DNA from: Chloroflexota bacterium
GTDB taxonomy: Bacteria > Chloroflexota > Anaerolineae > UBA4142
DNA: 64,000 nt
Reading direction: 5' to 3'
NCBI GenBank assembly: GCA_016215025.1
Contig: JACRMI010000019.1
Coordinates: 1-64,000, forward strand
Positions 41,250-50,102 of the stretch are shown piece by piece. The notes under the pieces are model-generated. The model did not search any database and had not been told where the DNA came from. It saw nothing but the letters and a program-made list of their open reading frames with translations. Position numbers and translations under genes: made by a program. How positions within the stretch are numbered: the first letter of the stretch is position 1; each line of letters begins with the position of its first letter.

Positions 41250-44200
41250 TCACGGTCGGTTAGGCAGTTTGCTGCGAGTCACAGGATCGCGAAGAGATTT
41301 GATGGGCAAGCTGACCACACCACTCATCACCGTGAATTTGCGAATGTTGTCGTATGTTGTGCCTGCAACCTCGTGATTCTCTTGGACTGCGCCATACCAC
41401 ACGCCCGCATTCGACGAATCGACTTGGACGTAGATGGTCGCGTTCTGAATCGGCAACGTGAAATTGCTGAGCGACGACCAAAAGTAGTGATTGGGATCGT
41501 TCGCGATGCTGAGCGTGCGCGTCTCGCCGGGATTGATCGGCAAGGCGGATGAGGTCACGCCCCAGACCAAGCCCTGGCTTCCGAGCATGTTCCACGTTTG
41601 ATTCACGCTCGTCGGCGCGGTATTCGGATTGATGTACACATCGACCCAGAACTCATTTATGACGGGTGTGGTGCCGGTGTTCTTGATGACGACTTGAATA
41701 TCGTTCGTGCTGACGATGAGATTGTCGACGACGAGATTCGGCGCATCGACGAAATTCTTGGTGATGAGCGGCAGGAAAAGTTTGGCGTTGTTCACCACTT
41801 GATCGACTTGATTCGACGTGCTGCCGGTGTAATTCGTGTCGCCACTGTAGACGGCGGTGATCGGATGTGTGCCGACGGAGAGCGCATTCGTCGTGAATGT
41901 CGCGCGACAATAGACACTGTCTAACGAAAGCGGAATAACTAAATTAGTCGTGCCATCTTTGAACTGAACTGTTCCACCAATACTACATTGACCTCCGCTA
42001 GGCGATTTGACCTGTGGTTTAGGGAAAGTCGGTAAAACTGTCGCGGTAAATGTTACGGTTGTTCCGACGATTGATGGATTGAGTGAAGTGTTCAGCACAA
42101 CCCAAGTGTCTGCCTTGTTCACCGTATGCCCCAGCGTATTCGACGTACTGGCAACATAGTTCGCATCGCCGGAGAACGTGGCGATGAGACTGTGCGTGCC
42201 AACAGTGAGTGCTGCTGTGTTGCAGAGGGCTTGCCAATTATACATCGCAACGTTACCACAGACGACACCGCCTGTCGTGCTATCGGTGAATGTGACGATG
42301 CCGCTCGGCGCGATGTCACGCGGACGACGTGTGCCAAACGTTTGCGTCAGCGTCGCCGTGAACACGACATTTTGTTGCCACATCGACGGACTGCCCGACG
42401 AGGTGAGTGTTAATTGCGTATCGCCTTGCCCAATCGTGAACGTGCGCGGCGGCGTAGCTTGGCCACCACCGGGCGTCGGATTGAACACGGTGACGGTGAC
42501 ATTGCCTGTCGATGTCAGTTCGCTCTTTTGAATCGTCGTCGTGAGTTGCGTGCTGCTGACGAAACTGGTTGCATGATCGATACCGTTCCATCGGATGACC
42601 GATGCGCCGCTGGCAAAGCCGGTGCCGGTAACTACGAGTGTGAATGTCGGCGCGTTGACGGGCGCAGAGGTTGGATTCATCGAAGTGATGGTCGGCATGG
42701 CGTATCCGACATTTTGTGCGCCGCTTTTGGCGCTGCCGTTATAGTTCGTGTCGCCGCCGTAGGTTGCGGTGATGATGTGCGTGCCGATGGACAACGAGCT
42801 TGTCGAGAACGCAGTCGCTCCGTTGACGAGTGTTTGCGCGAACGGCGCATCGCTATCGACCGTAAACGTAACAGTGCCGGTCGGCGTTATCGGTCCCGTT
42901 GAAGTAACTTGCGCGGTGAACGTCACGGATTGACCCAGGATCGATGGATTTTGCGATGAAGTCAGAGTGTGCGTCGTATCTAGCTTGAAGTTGAAGACGG
43001 CGACGTTTGGATCGTGATCGCTGGTTCCGCGCGCGACATCGCCGGTATAGTCGGCTGGAAAATCGCTGTTGATGTGGGCGATGCGGAATTGCTGAAGGTT
43101 TCCTAACATCGATTGATTTACAAACATCTGATCGAGCGTTTGCGCCTGACCGAGGTAAACGTAGCTATATGCTGCTTCCGGATGTTCGGCGAGCGCGACC
43201 TCCCACAAATTTTTTAATCCCAGGTTCGCCGCGTAGAGCGAGCCGAGTTGATCGGTTGGAGTTGACGGAGGCGCAACCGGATCGTCGGGACGAGGATACA
43301 CATTCAAGTCGCCGGCGACGACGATGCGCACATTCGGGTTTGCCGTTTGGAGGTATTGCACGAGCGCGGCGTTGTACTTGGCTTGCTCGGTGCGGTGAGC
43401 GACGCAAGAATCGGGTCCGCTCTTGAAATGATTGTTGATCGCGTACACATCGTGATAGCTGCCAACGCCGATGCTGGTTTGATAGATGCGGAAGAGTGCG
43501 ACATCGGCGGCGCGCGGAAAGATCCAGGATGTTTCGCACGCCGTTACTCCGCCGGGCAAGATTGCATTCAACGTTTTCGGATTCGACACGTCGGCGTTGT
43601 TGGTTACGCCAACATATGAACCGATAGTTGGATTGATGCCAAGAACCGGATCGCCCGTCGCAGGCAAGAGTTGCACCCGATCAGTGCGATACAGGAACGA
43701 CGGAGCGATGCCGCGCAAGTCAGAACTATCGCGGTCCCAAGCTGCATCGTACGCTGCGCCGCCTAGCGTTGCAATCTTGAGCGCGAGTTCTTGCAGCACA
43801 TCCGGTTTGCCATCGGCGTTGTTGGTTGTGCCACAGGTGAGTGCGCCGCCTGTCACGGTGCAAATGTCCTGGTTCTCAACTTCTTGCACCATGAGAATAT
43901 CCGGACTGTGCAAGTCGTTGATGACCTGGGTCGCCATGTCGGTCAAGCGCGCTTGATATGTGGCGTCGCTGGCGGGAACATAGTCGAAAGGCGGATTAAT
44001 ATCGGATTGGAAAGGCGTGCCAGTTTTGGAGCACTTGGTGTCGGTTGCAAAATCGCAACCAGAGAAGGGATTATCGCGATAATCGTACAGATTTTCCAAG
44101 TTGTAATCGACAATGCTGTAACCGGTATTTCGATCAAATGCCTGTGGCGCGCTGTTCGTCGAGGGATCGACGCCATTGGTGAGCGTGGGCTGGATCGTTA

Positions 44201-46109
44201 CTTCAAGGCGATATTTGCCGTACGAATAGTTGACGCCGCCGATAGGCGCATTGGTCACGGTCGCAAATGTGCGCGCCGGATTGAGCAACGCTTGTGCATC
44301 ACCTTGAGTGTACTTGACTCCCCAGCCACCCATCACGATTCGATAGCCATTGCCATCCCAGTTGTTCGCGTCGTAATTATCGTCGAGCGTGTGCGCATCG
44401 CGGAAAGCGCGGCGCGTAAAGGGATCGCTTCGCCCCGCTATGGTGCTGTCTGAACTGGCGAGCCAGATTTCGGAATCGGCTGGGTCATAGACATTGCGAC
44501 CATTGAGCACGATGCTATTCGCAGGGACCTGTCCGCGCATTCCTTGGCGACGTTCCCAATATCGATTGGCATCGGCGCTATTGATGGGCGGATTCGCGAC
44601 GAATGCTGTAAGCTCCGCATCGAGATCGACACCCGTGCGAATCACTTGCAGCACGGCAAGCGAAGGACTTTGCATTTCGGTCATGTTATAGTATTCGCTG
44701 ATCGATCCGGACAAGACGATTTCATCGCCGACAGTTGGTGTGTACACGCCGCTTGGTCCCGATAGCGATCCGGCAGTGTTCATGAACACATAGAGACCAT
44801 CGGATGTATTGGGATCCGTGTCAGCCGTGGCGGCAGTGTTTTGAATGAAAAAGCCATTGTAATAGTTGCTGGAATTGCTGATCGCTTGGTACGTTCTTTC
44901 GTAGATGACGCCGCGCACAGTGACGACGGTTGAGCCAGGCCCGTTTCCGCTGGCGGGCGCATAGGTCGAGCGATGGGTGGTTGCGTCTTCCGTGTCGGAA
45001 ATTGTGCCGTTGACTGTGCCGATAGGGACGATGGCTGTCACGTTGAGACTGATCGACGCATTGCCTGTGCGCGATTGTGCATCTGTAATCGTGCAAGGCA
45101 GCAACTTGATTCCCGCCGATGTGCCGAGACTGATCGTCGCGGTATGCGTAAAGCTATTGCTGCCTGCGTCCGCAAATGAGGTGGGATTCGAACCGCCAAT
45201 GGAGGTGAGGTCGCAGGTGACGCCCAACCCAGTGCTGGTTGGATTGGTGCCGGGTGTTACTGAAACGGTGAGCAGCGTCGAGTCACCCGCCATAACTGCC
45301 GAAGGATTTGCCGTACCAGAGCCAATGGGATTGGTTGGCACCAGATCAGCATTCGCCAGGATAGAGAAATTGTCGATGGCAAGTGCTTGGGCATTACTGG
45401 TTATAGTGCCTGAGGTGACAGAGTAATTCCAAGCCAAATAGAAATCACTGCCACTGGGGATGGGAACATTGAGCGCCTGATTGGTGATGGATTGGGTTAC
45501 GCCCGGTGCTGATGCGAAACCGGTATTGTCGGCGTCCGCGGAAAAACCAGTCAGAAAACTAGGACCTGCCGAAGTCCAACTCGTTCCGTCCAGTGAGTAG
45601 TACAATTGAACGTTGAAACCGGCGGCATTCGAGCCTTTGCGGTATTTTTCAACATCGTACGAAAGCGTGACACCGGACAGAGCGGCACCGGTGTCGTTGT
45701 TAAAGTAGGCGTAGAGATTGCCGCTCTTGGTGGCGGAGCTAGAGGAAAGAAAACCGATTGCCCGATCTGTTGCCGTGGCGGCAGCGCCTGCGCCAAAATT
45801 ATATATGCCATTGGATGCACTGGTGGACATATTATTTCCACCCTGTCGTTCAGTGGCAGTAGTGGCGGAGGCGTAGAGTCCGACTGTGCGAACATTGATA
45901 GCATCCTTGGAGACGCGCCAGTCGGTGGGTAAGGTCGCTGTTGCCGATGTGCCAATGCTGTCAAAGTTTTCGGTATAGGGTGTTGTGGTGGAGAGCGAGA
46001 GTGCGGCATGGACGGGCAGTGCCGCCGAACTGAGTACAATACCCAAAAACAATAGGGCAATAATAATGGAAAGGGACTTGGCGCGAGGACGAGCGAGTAG
46101 GGGTTTCAA
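41250..46109 (-). CDS. giant secreted nuclease with Ig-like repeats
   Basis: 1619 residues. The start is a TTG (46109) six bases after AAGGAGG, giving a signal peptide ending PVHAALS near residue 35. The order is: a jelly-roll-like N-terminal domain (TPYTENFDSIG), OB-like region (VVTVRGVIYE), an endonuclease/exonuclease/phosphatase domain (about 640-1000; SIVDYNLENLYD, DILMVQEVENQD, VAGDLNVYP, GTSDHDPNVAVF), then three Big_3-type Ig repeats each ending like IGTHIITATYGGDTNYNGS, interrupted by one IPT/TIG domain, and a C-terminal CARDB-like domain after the linker AKLFLPLITKNF. The catalytic residues are present. It should degrade extracellular nucleic acid while bound to the cell surface or matrix. 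Confidence 0.9.
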   Translation of the reverse strand: MKPLLARPRAKSLSIIIALLFLGIVLSSAALPVHAALSLSTTTPYTENFDSIGTSATATLPTDWRVSKDAINVRTVGLYASATTATERQGGNNMSTSASNGIYNFGAGAAATATDRAIGFLSSSSATKSGNLYAYFNNDTGAALSGVTLSYDVEKYRKGSNAAGFNVQLYYSLDGTSWTSAGPSFLTGFSADADNTGFASAPGVTQSITNQALNVPIPSGSDFYLAWNYSVTSGTITSNAQALAIDNFSILANADLVPTNPIGSGTANPSAVMAGDSTLLTVSVTPGTNPTSTGLGVTCDLTSIGGSNPTSFADAGSNSFTHTATISLGTSAGIKLLPCTITDAQSRTGNASISLNVTAIVPIGTVNGTISDTEDATTHRSTYAPASGNGPGSTVVTVRGVIYERTYQAISNSSNYYNGFFIQNTAATADTDPNTSDGLYVFMNTAGSLSGPSGVYTPTVGDEIVLSGSISEYYNMTEMQSPSLAVLQVIRTGVDLDAELTAFVANPPINSADANRYWERRQGMRGQVPANSIVLNGRNVYDPADSEIWLASSDSTIAGRSDPFTRRAFRDAHTLDDNYDANNWDGNGYRIVMGGWGVKYTQGDAQALLNPARTFATVTNAPIGGVNYSYGKYRLEVTIQPTLTNGVDPSTNSAPQAFDRNTGYSIVDYNLENLYDYRDNPFSGCDFATDTKCSKTGTPFQSDINPPFDYVPASDATYQARLTDMATQVINDLHSPDILMVQEVENQDICTVTGGALTCGTTNNADGKPDVLQELALKIATLGGAAYDAAWDRDSSDLRGIAPSFLYRTDRVQLLPATGDPVLGINPTIGSYVGVTNNADVSNPKTLNAILPGGVTACETSWIFPRAADVALFRIYQTSIGVGSYHDVYAINNHFKSGPDSCVAHRTEQAKYNAALVQYLQTANPNVRIVVAGDLNVYPRPDDPVAPPSTPTDQLGSLYAANLGLKNLWEVALAEHPEAAYSYVYLGQAQTLDQMFVNQSMLGNLQQFRIAHINSDFPADYTGDVARGTSDHDPNVAVFNFKLDTTHTLTSSQNPSILGQSVTFTAQVTSTGPITPTGTVTFTVDSDAPFAQTLVNGATAFSTSSLSIGTHIITATYGGDTNYNGSAKSGAQNVGYAMPTITSMNPTSAPVNAPTFTLVVTGTGFASGASVIRWNGIDHATSFVSSTQLTTTIQKSELTSTGNVTVTVFNPTPGGGQATPPRTFTIGQGDTQLTLTSSGSPSMWQQNVVFTATLTQTFGTRRPRDIAPSGIVTFTDSTTGGVVCGNVAMYNWQALCNTAALTVGTHSLIATFSGDANYVASTSNTLGHTVNKADTWVVLNTSLNPSIVGTTVTFTATVLPTFPKPQVKSPSGGQCSIGGTVQFKDGTTNLVIPLSLDSVYCRATFTTNALSVGTHPITAVYSGDTNYTGSTSNQVDQVVNNAKLFLPLITKNFVDAPNLVVDNLIVSTNDIQVVIKNTGTTPVINEFWVDVYINPNTAPTSVNQTWNMLGSQGLVWGVTSSALPINPGETRTLSIANDPNHYFWSSLSNFTLPIQNATIYVQVDSSNAGVWYGAVQENHEVAGTTYDNIRKFTVMSGVVSLPIKSLRDPVTRSKLPNRP

Positions 46110-46142
46110 TGAAATCCTCCTTGAATGTCAGGTGTAGATATA

Positions 46143-46188
46143 GAAAAACTGTCGAGGGTGCCGCATTTATTGCGTACCCCATCGACAG
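46143..46188 (-). terminator. attenuator 2 in the giant nuclease leader
   Basis: Minus strand: CTGTCGA-GGGGT-CGC pairs with GCG-CACCC-TCGACAG, followed by TTTTTC. It lies 34 bases before the start codon, inside the leader. Confidence 0.8.
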
Positions 46189-46193
46189 GTAGT

Positions 46194-46230
46194 AAAAAAA
46201 GAATATCCGTGCGCCCCATCGCGCAAGGAT
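46194..46230 (-). terminator. attenuator 1 in the giant nuclease leader
   Basis: Minus strand: ATCC-TTGCGC pairs with GGCGCA-GGAT, followed after four bases by TTTTTTT. It comes directly before attenuator 2. Confidence 0.65.
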
Positions 46231-46251
46231 GAAAAAATGGTCTTGGATTCA

Positions 46252-46279
46252 ATTATACTTTGATTAACTGAATAAACAA
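46252..46279 (-). promoter_or_regulatory. promoter of the giant nuclease gene
   Basis: Minus-strand TTGTTT (46279-46274) and TATAAT (46257-46252), spacer 16; transcription would start near 46245, upstream of both attenuators. Confidence 0.65.
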
Positions 46280-46321
46280 AATCGACGCAATTGCAATGTG
46301 ACGAGCTTATCGTCGAGCGAG

Positions 46322-46380
46322 CGATTGGCGAGTTGCCAGCATGGGCTATCTGCGATTTGCCACTGGCTATTCGCCAATCG
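46322..46380. repeat. fold-back hairpin upstream of rpmH
   Basis: CGATTGGCGAGTTGCCAG and CTGGCTATTCGCCAATCG pair over 18 bp with two mismatches. Confidence 0.75.
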
Positions 46381-46382
46381 AT

Positions 46383-46411
46383 TTGGCAATTAACGGCATT
46401 CAATGTATAAT
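46383..46411 (+). promoter_or_regulatory. rpmH promoter
   Basis: TTGGCA (46383-46388) and TATAAT (46406-46411), spacer 17, 35 bases before the rpmH start. Confidence 0.85.
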
Positions 46412-46446
46412 ACCCGCCGCTATCTTTCAAGCATAAGGAGTTACTT

Positions 46447-46611
46447 GTGAAGCGAGTCTACCAACCCAAACGATTGAAACGCACGCGCACGCACGGTTTC
46501 CGCAAGCGTATGCAGACCAAAGGCGGACGCAAAGTTATCGCCGCACGCCGCCAGCGCGGGCGCAAGCATCTCAGCGTCGGACATACCCGCTCCGGACTGA
46601 AGCAAAAGTAA
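46447..46611 (+). CDS. rpmH: ribosomal protein bL34
   Basis: 54 residues, starting at a GTG six bases after [26 protein letters not shown] followed by [20 protein letters not shown] is the bL34 sequence, here with a short extra C-terminal tail ([13 protein letters not shown]). It is the first gene of the conserved rpmH-rnpA-yidD-yidC-jag cluster. Confidence 0.98.
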   Translation: MKRVYQPKRLKRTRTHGFRKRMQTKGGRKVIAARRQRGRKHLSVGHTRSGLKQK

Positions 46612-46712
46612 ATGACAAATTAAAAATGAACAAACACTTGCACCGCACGCAAGTGCAGGTGTGACAAAATCGACAGTCACTATTTGTCATTTGCTCATTT
46701 GTCATTTTTCCC
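46612..46712. repeat. word-iterated spacer between rpmH and rnpA
   Basis: AATGACAAAT at the left is mirrored by repeated ATTTGTCATTTG at the right (46680-46708). A CACTTGC/GCAAGTG hairpin lies in the middle. Confidence 0.6.
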
Positions 46713-47045
46713 ATGAATCGCTCGTTCAGTTTGCGCACCGCCGATTTTCAGCGCGTCTGGGACGACGGCAAGTCGTATTCGCATCCGCTGGTTATTCTGC
46801 GAGCGCGCGCAAACGAAATCGGGCAGTGCCGTTTCGGATTTGTCGCGGGGAAAAAAATCGGCAAGGCGACGGTGCGCAATCGGGCTAAACGCTTGATGCG
46901 CGAAGCGATTCGCCCGCGCTTGCCGAACATCGCTCCGGGGTGGGACCTGATCTTGATCGCGCGAAGCGGTGTCGGAATGGCGACCTTTCAAGAGGTCAAC
47001 ACCGCAATCGGAATTTTGTTACAACGTGCGAAATTGGAATCATGA
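46713..47045 (+). CDS. rnpA: ribonuclease P protein component
   Basis: 110 residues. FSLRTADFQRVWDDGKSY at the N-terminus and FVAGKKIGKATVRNRAKRLMRE, the RNR motif, identify RnpA. It binds RNase P RNA and helps cleave 5' leaders of tRNA precursors, including the two tRNAs in this window. No Shine-Dalgarno sequence is evident; the ATG follows the T-rich end of the iterated spacer. Confidence 0.96.
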   Translation: MNRSFSLRTADFQRVWDDGKSYSHPLVILRARANEIGQCRFGFVAGKKIGKATVRNRAKRLMREAIRPRLPNIAPGWDLILIARSGVGMATFQEVNTAIGILLQRAKLES

Positions 47046-47111
47046 TCCGCGAATCACCCGAATCGCGCGAATTAGTAAACAAGATTAGCGCGATTAGCGT
47101 GATTCGTGGAT
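47045..47111. repeat. fold-back hairpin between rnpA and yidD
   Basis: ATCCGCGAATCACCCGAATC (onward to 47072) pairs with the arm 47084-47111 ending GTGATTCGTGGAT; about 24 of 28 positions pair around an 11-base loop. Confidence 0.75.
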
Positions 47112-47123
47112 AAGAAATAGTAA

Positions 47124-47339
47124 ATGAAATACCTAGCTCTTGGATTTATTCGATTGTATCAACGCTTGCTCTCGCCTTTGTTGCCGCCCAGTTGTCGATT
47201 CGTTCCATCCTGTTCCCAATATGGACTAGAGGCCATCGCGCATTTTGGCTTTATCAAAGGTGGTTGGATGGCAGTCAAACGCATCATCCGTTGCCAGCCC
47301 TTCAACCCAGGCGGATACGATCCTGTCCCGTACGATTAA
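47124..47339 (+). CDS. yidD: membrane protein insertion efficiency factor YidD
   Basis: 71 residues. [20 protein letters not shown] followed by [20 protein letters not shown] and [17 protein letters not shown] is the complete YidD signature with three cysteines. It helps YidC-dependent membrane insertion. It lies between rnpA and, beyond an inserted lipoprotein gene, yidC. Confidence 0.96.
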   Translation: MKYLALGFIRLYQRLLSPLLPPSCRFVPSCSQYGLEAIAHFGFIKGGWMAVKRIIRCQPFNPGGYDPVPYD

Positions 47340-47426
47340 GTTACAGGTCACAGGTTTCAAGCTTCAGGTCACACGCGTAGCGGTTGCGACTTGAGGCGTG
47401 AAACTTGGGACAGTGGAGGAAAGCAC

Positions 47427-48542
47427 TTGAGTATTCAAAGACCCACGCGGTTGGCGGTGACGCTTGCAGCGATCCTCGCCGCCGCGTTTCTCTTGGTGGG
47501 CTGCGGTGCCGCGCCAGCGACCGGTTGGTCGAGCGCGCGCGTGGTCGATCAAACGATTTATCTAGGCAGCACTACCGGCAAAGTGATGGCAGTCAATGCG
47601 GCCGATGGTTCGGTGAAATGGCAGTTTCCTACTGACAAAACGCTGGGGGCGCTTTATGCGACGCCAGCCATCGTCAATGGATCGCTCTACATTGGCGCAT
47701 TCGATCAAGTCAATCACCAGAATCGACTGTATGCGCTTGATTTGAACGGCGCAAAAAAGTGGGAATTTGACGCGACGCAGCCCATTGTGTCGAGTCCCTC
47801 TGTCGTTGGTGGAACGGTGTACTTTGGTTCGAACGATAGAAAAATTTATGCGGTCGATGCAACGACCGGTGCCAAGAAATGGGACTATGCTACCAAGGGT
47901 GAAATTTGGGCAGACCCAACGGTCGTGAACGGGGTGCTGTACGTTCCCTCGCTGGATCACAATCTCTACGCGCTGGATACGGCGACTGGCACGCTCAAAT
48001 GGACCTTTGATTTGACCGGCATCAGTGCGACCAAGCCCGCCGTCGAGAATGGAGTCGTCTACGTCGCAGGTCTCTCTAAACTTTATGCGCTCGATGCGAT
48101 GAGCGGCGCAAAGAAATGGGAATTCGAAGCATCGAATTGGATTTGGACGAATCCCACTATTTCCGATGGCGTGATGTACTTGGCCGCATTAGATGGCAAC
48201 GTGTATGCCATCGATTTGCTCACCGGCAAGCCGAAATGGAACGCCCCGTTCAAAGCAGGCAGTTCCGTCCGTTCAGCGATTGCGGTTGATAGTGGGGTGC
48301 TTTACTTTGGTTCAGACGATTTCAATATCTACGCTGTGAACGCATCGACCGGTCAAGTCAAGTGGACGCGCACGACGAATGGCCGTGTGCTGGCTTCGCC
48401 TACGATCGCGAACGGCGTCATCTATATTCAATCGTACGATCACTTGCTTTACGCGTTGGATGCTGCCACGGGGCAAGCCAAGTGGGCGCTGAATGCAGGC
48501 GATGGTAAAACTGTCACGCCCGTACCCGGCGCGGTAAAATAG
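47427..48542 (+). CDS. PQQ-type beta-propeller lipoprotein
   Basis: The TTG at 47427 follows GTGGAGGAAAGCAC and starts a lipoprotein signal (LAAAFLLVGCGAAP). The 371-residue protein then has seven to eight blades of the type VYFGSNDRKIYAVDATTGAK and KWDYATKGEIWADPTVVNG, the PQQ/BamB-like propeller with Trp docking motifs. It should face outwards on the membrane. Its place between yidD and yidC is unusual and suggests a helper in envelope protein assembly, analogous to BamB; this is inference from position only. Confidence 0.85.
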   Translation: MSIQRPTRLAVTLAAILAAAFLLVGCGAAPATGWSSARVVDQTIYLGSTTGKVMAVNAADGSVKWQFPTDKTLGALYATPAIVNGSLYIGAFDQVNHQNRLYALDLNGAKKWEFDATQPIVSSPSVVGGTVYFGSNDRKIYAVDATTGAKKWDYATKGEIWADPTVVNGVLYVPSLDHNLYALDTATGTLKWTFDLTGISATKPAVENGVVYVAGLSKLYALDAMSGAKKWEFEASNWIWTNPTISDGVMYLAALDGNVYAIDLLTGKPKWNAPFKAGSSVRSAIAVDSGVLYFGSDDFNIYAVNASTGQVKWTRTTNGRVLASPTIANGVIYIQSYDHLLYALDAATGQAKWALNAGDGKTVTPVPGAVK

Positions 48543-48554
48543 GAGTCTATTCGG

Positions 48555-49388
48555 ATGTTTGATTTTCTCGCTCCGATATGGAATACGCTCATCATGAATC
48601 CGATGGTGAACGTCTTGATGTGGATTTATACCATGCTCGCTGGAATCGGTATTCCAGGCGCGTACGGCATCGCCATCATTATCTTTACGCTGCTCATTCG
48701 TCTCGTCACGTTGCCTTTTTACAATCAATCGCAGCAAGCAATGAAAAAGCAACAGCAATTGATGGCGAGCGACGAATGGAAGGAGATGCAGAAAAAGTAC
48801 GCCAAGGATAAGGAAAAACTTTCGCAAGAGCAGATGAAGATGTACCAACAGGCGGGTGTCAATCCGCTGGGCGGTTGCTTGCCTGCGCTGATTCCCTGGC
48901 CCGTCATGATCGGTTTGTATCAATCGATTACGATGGTCATGGGCGCGCAGCCGGAACAATTGATGGACTTGGCAAAGCATCTTTATCAATTCATCCCAAC
49001 TCTCGCGGCGGCTGTTCCGGTGAATAGCGATTTTCTCGGATTGAACCTCGCCGGTATGCCATCGACCTATGGCGGACTTTACTACGTCGCACCAGCGCTC
49101 GTCCTGGCGACCACGTGGATTCAGCAAAAGATGATGACGGTTCCAAACGCCGACCCGCAGTCAGCGCAGATGAACCAATCGATGCAATTGATGATGCCGT
49201 TGTTCATCGGTTATATCTCGCTTTCATTCCCCGTGGGATTGTCGCTGTACTGGATCGTCTTTAACGTTATCGGCATCATCCAGCAATACATGACCAGTGG
49301 CTGGGGCAATCTACTTACGGGCACGCCGTTTGCACCTTCTGCGCCGGTCGCCAATAAAGGAAAGAAGAATGTTGGAACCAAGTCGTGA
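48555..49388 (+). CDS. yidC: membrane protein insertase YidC
   Basis: 277 residues, the short form without a large periplasmic domain. Five to six membrane helices; the core is YGIAIIIFTLLIRLVTLPF, QQAGVNPLGGCLPALIPWPV and LPVGLSLYWIVFNVIGIIQ-like (FPVGLSLYWIVFNVIGIIQQ) segments. The conserved Arg of the hydrophilic groove is in LLIRLVTLPF. It inserts membrane proteins with or without SecYEG. It begins 12 bases after the propeller gene and overlaps jag by 20 bases. Confidence 0.96.
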   Translation: MFDFLAPIWNTLIMNPMVNVLMWIYTMLAGIGIPGAYGIAIIIFTLLIRLVTLPFYNQSQQAMKKQQQLMASDEWKEMQKKYAKDKEKLSQEQMKMYQQAGVNPLGGCLPALIPWPVMIGLYQSITMVMGAQPEQLMDLAKHLYQFIPTLAAAVPVNSDFLGLNLAGMPSTYGGLYYVAPALVLATTWIQQKMMTVPNADPQSAQMNQSMQLMMPLFIGYISLSFPVGLSLYWIVFNVIGIIQQYMTSGWGNLLTGTPFAPSAPVANKGKKNVGTKS

Positions 49389-50028
49389 ATTTTCTGGCAA
49401 GACCATCGATGAAGCCATCCAGAAAGGTTTGAGCGAACTGGGTCTGGTGCGGGATGCGGTCGAGGTTAAAGTTGTGCGGGAAGGATCGCGCGGGGTGCTG
49501 GGTTTAGGCAGCGAAGATGCGATTGTACGTTTGATCCCTATGCCGGCGTCAGATTCGGCCATCGATGCGAACGTATCTCAAGTGGCGCAAGAATCGTTGT
49601 TTACGCTGCTGCAGAAAATGGGGATCAAAGCGCAAGTAGAAATTCAGCCCGACCCAGGTTCTGAATCGCCGAATGCGTTCGTGCTCAACATCGTGGGCGA
49701 TGACCTCGGCGTGTTGATCGGTCGGCGCGGCGAAACCTTGCGCGATTTGGAATACATCACGCGCTTGATGGTGACGCAAAAGAGCGGCAAGTCCGCCAAG
49801 ATCGTGGTCGATGTGGAAGGTTATCGCACGCGGCGCGAACGAGTCTTGCGCGAATTGGCCAAGCGCATGGCAGAACGCGTCGAAGTGAGCCGTCAGCCGA
49901 TCACGTTGGAGGCGATGCCGCCGAACGAACGGCGCATCATTCACATGACACTGCGCGATCATCCCAGTGTGATGACGAACAGTATTGGCGAAGGCGATCA
50001 TCGCCGGGTGATGATTTTGCACAAATAG
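49369..50028 (+). CDS. jag: KH/R3H RNA-binding protein Jag (KhpB)
   Basis: The ATG at 49369 follows AAAGGAAAGAAGA and lies inside the end of yidC. The 219-residue protein has a Jag-N domain (EFSGKTIDEAIQKGLSELGL, REGSRGVLGLG), a KH domain with VGDDLGVLIGRRGETLRDLE (GRRG loop) and a C-terminal R3H domain (AMPPNERRIIHMTLRDHPSV). In Firmicutes Jag/KhpB binds many RNAs and affects cell division and elongation. It is coupled to yidC as in most genomes. Confidence 0.95.
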   Translation: MLEPSREFSGKTIDEAIQKGLSELGLVRDAVEVKVVREGSRGVLGLGSEDAIVRLIPMPASDSAIDANVSQVAQESLFTLLQKMGIKAQVEIQPDPGSESPNAFVLNIVGDDLGVLIGRRGETLRDLEYITRLMVTQKSGKSAKIVVDVEGYRTRRERVLRELAKRMAERVEVSRQPITLEAMPPNERRIIHMTLRDHPSVMTNSIGEGDHRRVMILHK

Positions 50029-50039
50029 GAATGAGACGG

Positions 50040-50102
50040 GTGTCGTGTGGCGAGTGACGCTGAAATTTCCTCGTCACTTGTCACTCGTCACTTGTCACTT
50101 AC
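50040..50102. repeat. word-iterated spacer before the pfkB gene
   Basis: CGAGTGACG is mirrored by CGTCACTTGTCACTCGTCAC with further TTGTCACTT copies. The ATG at 50103 directly follows, without a Shine-Dalgarno sequence. Confidence 0.65.

Noticed and set aside
50040..50102. Short tandem words that could suggest a CRISPR array
   Set aside because: The repeat unit is only 7 bases, without regular spacers; it fits the fold-back spacer pattern instead. No cas genes are present.
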